This document shows, one piece after another, positions 38,850 through 44,294 of a DNA stretch of 44,294 nucleotides (its first letter is position 1; the number at the start of each line of letters is the position of its first letter). Both the position numbers and the translations under genes were made by a program. Source of the DNA: Candidatus Saccharimonadales bacterium (GTDB taxonomy: Bacteria > Patescibacteriota > Saccharimonadia > Saccharimonadales > DASZAF01); the NCBI GenBank assembly GCA_035945435.1, contig DASZAF010000006.1, positions 1 through 44,294 of the forward strand, given 5' to 3'. Below the pieces are notes generated by a model, which saw nothing but the letters and a program-made list of their open reading frames with translations, did not search any database and had not been told where the DNA came from.

Positions 38850-40037
38850 CTATTTTGTAATCTTGGTGACGACACCCGCACCTACGGTTCGGCCACCTTC
38901 GCGGATAGCGAAGCGGAGACCATCATCCATAGCGATTGGAGCGAGCAGTTTAACCTTGAAAGTGATCGTATCACCTGGCATAACCATCTCTTTGTCTGCT
39001 GGGAGCTCAACCTCGCCAGTCACGTCCGTAGTCCGGAAGTAGAACTGAGGCTTGTAGCCCTTGAAGAATGGAGTGTGGCGTCCACCTTCTTCCTTAGTAA
39101 GGATATAGACTTCTGCGTCGAACTCTGTGTGTGGGGTGATTGAGCCTGGCTTGGCCAGAACCTGACCGCGCTCGATCTGGTCCCTTTCAATACCGCGAAG
39201 AAGAATACCGACGTTATCGCCAGCCTGGCCTTGGTCGAGCTGCTTCTTGAACATCTCAACACCAGTTACAACACTCTTCTGAGTGGCGTGCAGACCGACG
39301 ATCTCAACCTCTTCGTTAACCTTGACGATACCTTGCTCGATACGGCCAGTGGCAACCGTACCACGACCCTTAATTGAGAAGACGTCCTCGATTGGCATCA
39401 GGAACGGCTTGTCGAGCTCGCGCTTCGGCTCTTCGATGTATTCGTCCATAGCCTTGACGAGTTCCATGATGGAGTCTTCAGCGGCCGCGTCACCCTCGAG
39501 TGCCTTAAGGGCTGAACCCTTGACTATTGGAGCGTTGTCGCCGTCAAAGTCATACTTGTTAAGTAGCTCACGGACGTCAAGCTCGATAAGTTCGACCAGC
39601 TCTGGGTCAGCCATATCCATCTTGTTGAGAAAGACGACGATTCGAGGCACACCGACCTGCTTGGCAAGCAGAACGTGCTCGCGAGTCTGAGGCATAGGAC
39701 CGTCAGCAGCTGAGACGACGAGGATAGCACCGTCGATTTGGGCAGCGCCGGTAATCATGTTCTTGACGTAGTCGGCGTGACCTGGCATATCAACGTGTGC
39801 GTAGTGGCGCTTCTCGCTCTCGTACTCAGAGTGATCGGTAGCAATGGTGATACCACGAGTGCGCTCTTCAGGTGCCTTGTCAATCTCGGCATAGCTCTTT
39901 GGCTTGTTGATCGGGCTTGGGATTTTCTTGGCAAGCACTGTCGTAATGGCTGCAGTTAGAGTCGTCTTGCCATGGTCAACGTGTCCCATAGTACCCACGT
40001 TTACGTGAGGCTTTGTTCGGTTGAATGTATCTGCCAT
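38850..40037 (-). CDS. tuf: Elongation factor Tu
   Basis: 395 residues. Delivers aminoacyl-tRNA to the ribosome. The P-loop GHVDHGKT is at 18-25. The switch I region RGITIATDH differs slightly from the usual GITINTAH but keeps the Thr. [11 protein letters not shown] is switch II and FLNKMD the G4 motif. Domains 2 and 3 ([39 protein letters not shown]) are complete. A single copy is seen in the window. It has its own promoter. Confidence 0.98.
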   Translation of the reverse strand: MADTFNRTKPHVNVGTMGHVDHGKTTLTAAITTVLAKKIPSPINKPKSYAEIDKAPEERTRGITIATDHSEYESEKRHYAHVDMPGHADYVKNMITGAAQIDGAILVVSAADGPMPQTREHVLLAKQVGVPRIVVFLNKMDMADPELVELIELDVRELLNKYDFDGDNAPIVKGSALKALEGDAAAEDSIMELVKAMDEYIEEPKRELDKPFLMPIEDVFSIKGRGTVATGRIEQGIVKVNEEVEIVGLHATQKSVVTGVEMFKKQLDQGQAGDNVGILLRGIERDQIERGQVLAKPGSITPHTEFDAEVYILTKEEGGRHTPFFKGYKPQFYFRTTDVTGEVELPADKEMVMPGDTITFKVKLLAPIAMDDGLRFAIREGGRTVGAGVVTKITK

Positions 40038-40118
40038 AGAGGGTAGATCTCCTTAATTTATTGTAATTTCGTTAAACAATTGGCGTGAAATAGTACACCC
40101 CACGCTGTATATGCGCCT

Positions 40119-40147
40119 ATTATACGTTCTCCACCCCTATCTGTAAA
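40119..40147 (-). promoter_or_regulatory. Promoter of tuf
   Basis: On the minus strand TTTACA (40142-40147) and a perfect TATAAT (40119-40124) have 17-nt spacing, the same boxes as for infA. The leader is about 75 nt and ends with AGGAG near the ATG. Confidence 0.8.
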
Positions 40148-40162
40148 GCAAATTTCTGTCAC

Positions 40163-42265
40163 TTAGCTTTTGCTCTTTGCGATGATGGCCTCGGCTACGT
40201 TGCCGGGCACTTCTTCGTAGTGAGCAAGCTCCATTGTCGAGCTGGCTCTACCCTGGGTCATGCTGCGGAGGCTCGTTGTGTAGCCGAACATCTCACCGAG
40301 AGGTACAAAAGCTGTGATGACCCGAGAAGTTGGTCGCTCTTCCATGCTTTCAATACGACCGCGTTTGGAGTTGAGGTCGCCGATTACGTCACCAAGGAAG
40401 TCCTCAGGAGTGACGACTTCAACCTTCATAATAGGCTCGAGTAGTACTGGGTCAGCCTTCTTGACTCCATCTCGAGTAGCCAGAGCCCCCGCCATCTTAA
40501 AGGCTAGTTCTGATGAGTCAACTTCGTGGTAGCTACCGTCGTAGAGGGTGACTTTAACGTCAACGACGGGATAACCGGCGATAACTCCCCCATCGAGGGT
40601 CTCAATGACACCGTTCTTAACTGGGGTGCGGTATTCCTGAGGGACGACACCACCTTTGATCTGGTCAAAGAACTCAAAGCCTTTACCGCGCTCATTGGGC
40701 TCAAGCTTGAGCCAGACATCACCGTACTGGCCACGGCCACCAGTCTGTTTGATGTACTTCCCTTGAACTTCAACTTGCTTCTTGATTGCCTCGCGGTAAG
40801 CTACCTGAGGCTGGCCGATGTCGGCTTCAACCTTGAATTCGCGCTTCATTCGGTCGACGATGATCTCAAGATGAAGCTCGCCCATACCGGAGATGATAGT
40901 CTGGCCGGTTTCGTGGTCGACATGGATGCGGAAGGTCGGGTCTTCTTCGGCTAGTCGCTGAAGGGCCAGCGACATCTTCTCTTGGTCGGCCTTGGTCTTC
41001 GGCTCGATTGCAATCGAGACGGGAGGTTCAGGGAAGGTAATGCTTTCAAGAATAATCGGGTTGTTCTGGTCGCAGAGGGTATTACCGGTAGTGGTGCCCT
41101 TAAGTCCGACGATGGCGGCGATATCTCCGGCGGTCACTTCAGTGACGTCCTCACGATGATTTGCATGCATCCGGACGATGCGACCGACACGCTCTTTTTC
41201 TCCGGTCGAGCTGTTAAAGACGTAGCTTCCAGCCGTCAAGCGACCTGAATAGACCCTAAAGAAGGCCAACTTACCAACGAATGGGTCAGTCGCAATCTTA
41301 AAGGCCAGTGAAGCAAATGGTTCGCTGTCACTTGGCTTACGCTCGATCTCATCACCTGTCTTTGGGTGAGTTCCCCAAACGGCGCCTTTATCTAGAGGCG
41401 ACGGCAAGAAGTCCACGACAGCGTCGAGTAGTTTCTCAACGATGACACCGCGTCCGTCGCCGCCGGAAACTGCGAAGAAGTCACCCGAGAGTACCGACTT
41501 ACGAACGGCAATGCGAAGTTCTTCCTCGGTGATCTCGCCGGTATCAAGATACTTCTCGAAAAGGGTGTCGTCAGCCTCAATAGCTGCTTCGATGAGCATT
41601 GAACGCCATCGTTCAACCTCGTCCTTCATGTCCTCGGGGATCTCCTCAACGGTAAGCTCTTTGTCGGTGTAGTCCTTGTAGGTATATGCCTTCATATCGA
41701 TCAGATCGACAATGCCGCGGATGCTCTGTTCAAAACCGATTGGTAGGTGGATCGGATAGGCGCGTTTACTCAAGCGCTGATGGATAGACTCAAGGCTCTT
41801 CTTGAAGTCACCACCGGTCTGGTTGATCTTGTTAATAAAACAGATGCGAGGGACGCCATACTTATCGGCTTGACGCCAGACAGTCTCGGACTGCGATTCA
41901 ACGCCCATCTTACCGTCAAAAATGGTGACCGCACCATCCAGGACACGAAGCGAACGCTCCACCTCGACCGTAAAGTCGATGTGGCCTGGGGTATCGATGA
42001 TGTTGATACGATGCTCTTGCCCCTTGAAGTTACCCTCGTCAGGCGTCCAGAAACAGGTTGTCGCGGCCGAAGTAATGGTAATACCACGCTCGCGCTCCTG
42101 CTCCATCCAGTCCATGGTTGCTTCGCCCTGGTGGACTTCACCGATCTTGTGGACTCGCCCAGTTCGGTACAGGATGCCTTCTGTCGTCGTCGTCTTACCG
42201 GCATCAATATGAGCAATAATGCCAATGTTGCGAATCTTATCTAGCGGATACTTCTTGTCTGCCAT
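40163..42265 (-). CDS. fusA: Elongation factor G
   Basis: 700 residues. GTPase that moves tRNAs and mRNA on the ribosome. The G domain has [20 protein letters not shown] (P-loop), [15 protein letters not shown] and [12 protein letters not shown] (NKxx motif, here NKIN rather than NKMD). Domains II-V are complete, including [16 protein letters not shown] and the end with [20 protein letters not shown]. It follows the unknown 109-aa gene after 22 nt, with AGAGGT before the ATG. Confidence 0.98.
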   Translation of the reverse strand: MADKKYPLDKIRNIGIIAHIDAGKTTTTEGILYRTGRVHKIGEVHQGEATMDWMEQERERGITITSAATTCFWTPDEGNFKGQEHRINIIDTPGHIDFTVEVERSLRVLDGAVTIFDGKMGVESQSETVWRQADKYGVPRICFINKINQTGGDFKKSLESIHQRLSKRAYPIHLPIGFEQSIRGIVDLIDMKAYTYKDYTDKELTVEEIPEDMKDEVERWRSMLIEAAIEADDTLFEKYLDTGEITEEELRIAVRKSVLSGDFFAVSGGDGRGVIVEKLLDAVVDFLPSPLDKGAVWGTHPKTGDEIERKPSDSEPFASLAFKIATDPFVGKLAFFRVYSGRLTAGSYVFNSSTGEKERVGRIVRMHANHREDVTEVTAGDIAAIVGLKGTTTGNTLCDQNNPIILESITFPEPPVSIAIEPKTKADQEKMSLALQRLAEEDPTFRIHVDHETGQTIISGMGELHLEIIVDRMKREFKVEADIGQPQVAYREAIKKQVEVQGKYIKQTGGRGQYGDVWLKLEPNERGKGFEFFDQIKGGVVPQEYRTPVKNGVIETLDGGVIAGYPVVDVKVTLYDGSYHEVDSSELAFKMAGALATRDGVKKADPVLLEPIMKVEVVTPEDFLGDVIGDLNSKRGRIESMEERPTSRVITAFVPLGEMFGYTTSLRSMTQGRASSTMELAHYEEVPGNVAEAIIAKSKS

Positions 42266-42287
42266 CCTATTACCTCTTTAATATTGT

Positions 42288-42617
42288 TTATGCTGGTTGT
42301 GCTACGTTTTCTGTTTGAAGGCTCGCAGCGTGTGAATAGAAGATACCGCGAACAGCTAGGAGCCTCGCATCTTCACCTACGAGTGGCGGGTGAAAACTCG
42401 TTTCGATTTCGCGTTCACCATGTCCTGCAAATTCTAGATTGCCTCGGATTCTTGTACCGGGCCTGTCGCCACCTATGTGACTGATCGTTCCTGTCATATT
42501 GATACCCGCACCACCAACTTCGGCGTAGGCCTGGATTGTCCAGCTGTTGGCACCTGGCTCCCCAGTAAGAGCCAGCGACTCATTATCAGCGAGGCTTTCA
42601 ATTGATGGATGCATCAT
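42288..42617 (-). CDS. Unknown protein inserted between rpsG and fusA (109 aa)
   Basis: Not recognised. A beta-rich soluble protein without Cys, signal peptide or membrane helix. Segments such as SWTIQAYAEVGGAGINMTG, then TRIRGNLEFAGHGEREIETS and ARLLAVRGIFYSHAASLQ suggest a small sandwich or barrel. It starts 5 nt after the rpsG stop with GAGG as ribosome site and ends 22 nt before fusA, so it is a real part of the str operon. Most bacteria have nothing here. Confidence 0.6.
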   Translation of the reverse strand: MMHPSIESLADNESLALTGEPGANSWTIQAYAEVGGAGINMTGTISHIGGDRPGTRIRGNLEFAGHGEREIETSFHPPLVGEDARLLAVRGIFYSHAASLQTENVAQPA

Positions 42618-42622
42618 AAAGC

Positions 42623-43102
42623 TTATCCTCGGGCGAAATGTGCGAACGCACGGTTAGCCTCGGCCATACGGTGAGTATCTTCTTTCCGCTTGAAAGCGGC
42701 ACCGTTCTGGTTGTGGGCATCGACGATTTCAGCAGCTAGGCGATCGGCGTACGGCATCCCTTTGCGGTCACGCGCAGCGTTGACGAACCACATAAAGGCG
42801 AGGTGTTGCTGGCGCTGACCTGAGACAGGATACGGAATCTGGTAGTTGGCACCACCGACGCGTCGGCTGCGGACTTCCATCTGGGGATAGACGTTCTTGA
42901 TAGCCTTCTCAAAGATTACGAGCGGATCTTCGCTCTTAAGCTTCTTAGCGGCGATTTCAAGTGCAGTGTAGACTTGCCGCTCGGCCGAAAGCTTCTTGCC
43001 ATCGCGGGTGCTCTTGTTGATCAGTCGCTGCACAAGAACGCTGTCGTACTTGCGATCAGGCATAATCTTGCGCTGGAGTGATTTGGTCTTCTTGCGTGGC
43101 AT
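42623..43102 (-). CDS. rpsG: Small ribosomal subunit protein uS7
   Basis: 159 residues. Organises the 30S head and the E site. It shows [58 protein letters not shown] and ANRAFAHFARG. Position after rpsL (1-nt overlap) is standard. Confidence 0.97.
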   Translation of the reverse strand: MPRKKTKSLQRKIMPDRKYDSVLVQRLINKSTRDGKKLSAERQVYTALEIAAKKLKSEDPLVIFEKAIKNVYPQMEVRSRRVGGANYQIPYPVSGQRQQHLAFMWFVNAARDRKGMPYADRLAAEIVDAHNQNGAAFKRKEDTHRMAEANRAFAHFARG

Positions 43103-43515
43103 TACTTGCTCTCTTTCTTGGTACCGTACTTAGATCGGCCTTGCTTGCGGTTATTAACACCCTGAAGATCAAGGTTACCGCGGACGATGTGGTAACGGAC
43201 ACCCGGAAGATCTGGTACTCGACCACCACGAACGAGGACAACGGCATGCTCCTGCAGGTTGTGACCTTCGCCAGGGATGTAAGCCCAGACTTCCTGGCCG
43301 TTGGTCAGTCGGACACGAGCCACTTTACGAAGAGCCGAGTTTGGCTTGCGAGGGGTCTTAGTGGTGACCTTAATGCAGACGCCACGCTTAAGCGGTGCAG
43401 GTTGCTGGATATAGCGGTTCTTGAGGGCGTTATGAATCGTCCCCAAAGCACGAGTCTTGCTCTTGCGTAGGGCTGTCTTTCGTGGCTTGCGTATTAGTTG
43501 ACTGATGGTTGGCAT
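43102..43515 (-). CDS. rpsL: Small ribosomal subunit protein uS12
   Basis: 137 residues. Decoding-centre protein. It shows [40 protein letters not shown] (Lys43-type accuracy loop) and [20 protein letters not shown]. There is a 13-residue insertion before RGVC, as also found in Firmicutes S12. The Lys and Pro residues where streptomycin resistance arises are wild type. Confidence 0.97.
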   Translation of the reverse strand: MPTISQLIRKPRKTALRKSKTRALGTIHNALKNRYIQQPAPLKRGVCIKVTTKTPRKPNSALRKVARVRLTNGQEVWAYIPGEGHNLQEHAVVLVRGGRVPDLPGVRYHIVRGNLDLQGVNNRKQGRSKYGTKKESK

Positions 43516-43541
43516 CTTGGGTTCCTATTTAATCAGATAAT

Positions 43542-44294
43542 TCATCTTTCGTCAAAGGGTCGTCCACCTGTTCCGACCGGGATCTTGCGCCCAATGATGA
43601 CGTTTTCCTTGAGGCCGTAAAGCCTGTCGGTGCGTCCACTGGTGGCGGCGTTGATCAACACTCTGGTGGTGTCCTGGAAGGAGGCGGCAGCCAAGAATGA
43701 GTCAGACCAGGTCGCCACCTTGGTGATACCAAGCAGTAGTTGGGTGAATTCGGCCGGGGTCTTCTTGTTCTTGGTCAGTTCATGGTTGGCTTCGATGACG
43801 GTTGCTTTGGAGACAATGTCGCTGGTCACGAAGAGGCTGTCACCTGGTTCTTCGATCTGGACTCGGCTGAACATCTGTCGCACGATGATCTCCAAGTGCT
43901 TGGCGGAGATGTCCTGGCCCTGCGCGGCGTAGATACGAAGGATCTCATTGATGATGTAGCGCTGGGTCGCTTCAATGCCTTTCAGGCGCATCAGATCGTG
44001 CAGGTTAAGCGAACCACTAGTAAGACGGTCACCTGGCTCAACTTGGTCACCACCGTCTACAGTTAGCTGCTTGAAGCCCGGAATGTCGTACTTAACCGGT
44101 ATGGTAGCACCAGTCGTCATGACGGCTTGCTTCTTGCTGATCTCGACGACTCCATCGAATGGAGCGACTAGAGCGTTGCTGTCGTCTTCATCAGAGGCGA
44201 TGACGTCGCCGGTGCGAAGTTCTGAACCAGACTTGACGCGAGCGATGCGACCACCGAGTGGCATCTTCTCAACTCGGCCGCCTGACGGAGTAAT
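43542..44294 (-). CDS. rpoC: RNA polymerase beta' subunit, C-terminal part (cut by window edge)
   Basis: The frame is open through the right edge (10 codons beyond the first Met at 44264, reading ITPSGGRVEK), so this is the C-terminal 250 residues of RpoC. Diagnostic segments are PGDRLTSGSLNLHDLMRLKG, VRQMFSRVQIEEPGDSLF, and SDSFLAAASFQDTTRVLINA followed by GLKENVIIGRKIPVGTG. It carries the end of the jaw/clamp and the docking site for omega. It precedes rpsL by 26 nt, the normal rpoBC-str order. Confidence 0.97.
   Translation of the reverse strand: MTPSGGRVEKMPLGGRIARVKSGSELRTGDVIASDEDDSNALVAPFDGVVEISKKQAVMTTGATIPVKYDIPGFKQLTVDGGDQVEPGDRLTSGSLNLHDLMRLKGIEATQRYIINEILRIYAAQGQDISAKHLEIIVRQMFSRVQIEEPGDSLFVTSDIVSKATVIEANHELTKNKKTPAEFTQLLLGITKVATWSDSFLAAASFQDTTRVLINAATSGRTDRLYGLKENVIIGRKIPVGTGGRPFDER

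Noticed and set aside
43375-43455. 13-residue insertion in uS12 before the RGVC motif
   Set aside because: The same position carries a similar insertion in Firmicutes uS12, so it is a known length variant and not new.
42623-44294. Possible UGA recoding (Gly or Trp) as in some CPR lineages
   Set aside because: Genes such as the glycosyltransferase end at UGA at the expected place, and the tRNA-Trp anticodon is CCA.

Overview
The window looks like a chromosome segment from a Patescibacteria/CPR bacterium, most likely Candidatus Saccharibacteria (TM7) or a close relative. The support is a compact ribosomal gene cluster in which rpsE is followed 2 nt later by rplO, with no rpmD (uL30, a protein known to be missing from CPR genomes), many small lineage-specific membrane or surface proteins, and many starts that sit directly behind a -10 box. 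UGA acts as a stop (for example at 2334-2336) and the only Trp tRNA has anticodon CCA, so the code is standard; this argues against the UGA-recoding CPR groups. The lineage call is inference.

Left part (1-22.4 kb), mixed accessory and housekeeping genes. A truncated secE at the edge is followed by a small membrane protein, a membrane-embedded family 2 glycosyltransferase, a thymidylate-kinase-like protein with a damaged P-loop, an orphan membrane histidine kinase, a YgjP-type zinc hydrolase, a P-loop kinase, tRNA-Trp and a SpoU/TrmH methyltransferase. Next come two surface proteins: a 1009-residue LamG/fibre-repeat protein and a 286-residue signal-peptide protein. They are followed by a cobalamin-type riboswitch that leads an unrecognised 546-residue protein. 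Then follow an alkyltransferase-like DNA repair protein, rpmG, two tandem anchored secreted proteins, a three-tRNA cluster (Thr-Tyr-Thr) interrupted by an HTH/LAGLIDADG-like gene, a TPR protein, a holB-like gene, an rluD-like gene and trpS. A two-gene island (DUF3892 and a protein with an SSB-like tail) sits between two near-identical terminators.

Right part (22.5-44.3 kb), one long minus-strand array of translation and transcription genes. In transcription order it is rpoC (truncated), rpsL, rpsG, an unknown gene, fusA, tuf, rpsJ, a three-gene insertion, rplC-rplD-rplW-rplB-rpsS-rplV-rpsC-rplP-rpmC-rpsQ-rplN-rplX-rplE-rpsN-rpsH-rplF-rplR-rpsE-rplO-secY, infA-rpmJ-rpsM-rpsK-rpsD-rpoA-rplQ-rplM-rpsI, then a strong terminator. 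Genes are packed with 1-20 nt gaps or 1-8 nt overlaps. Consensus-like promoters restart transcription at infA and tuf. The usual adk and map genes between secY and infA are absent from this position.

Most notable: (i) the cobalamin riboswitch with a 12-bp P1 stem controlling an unknown Cys-cluster protein, (ii) a recurring arrangement in which first genes have a -10 box 6-10 nt before the start codon (leaderless mRNAs) while operon-internal genes use Shine-Dalgarno sites, and (iii) an endonuclease-like gene inside a tRNA cluster whose stop codon lies within tRNA-Thr.
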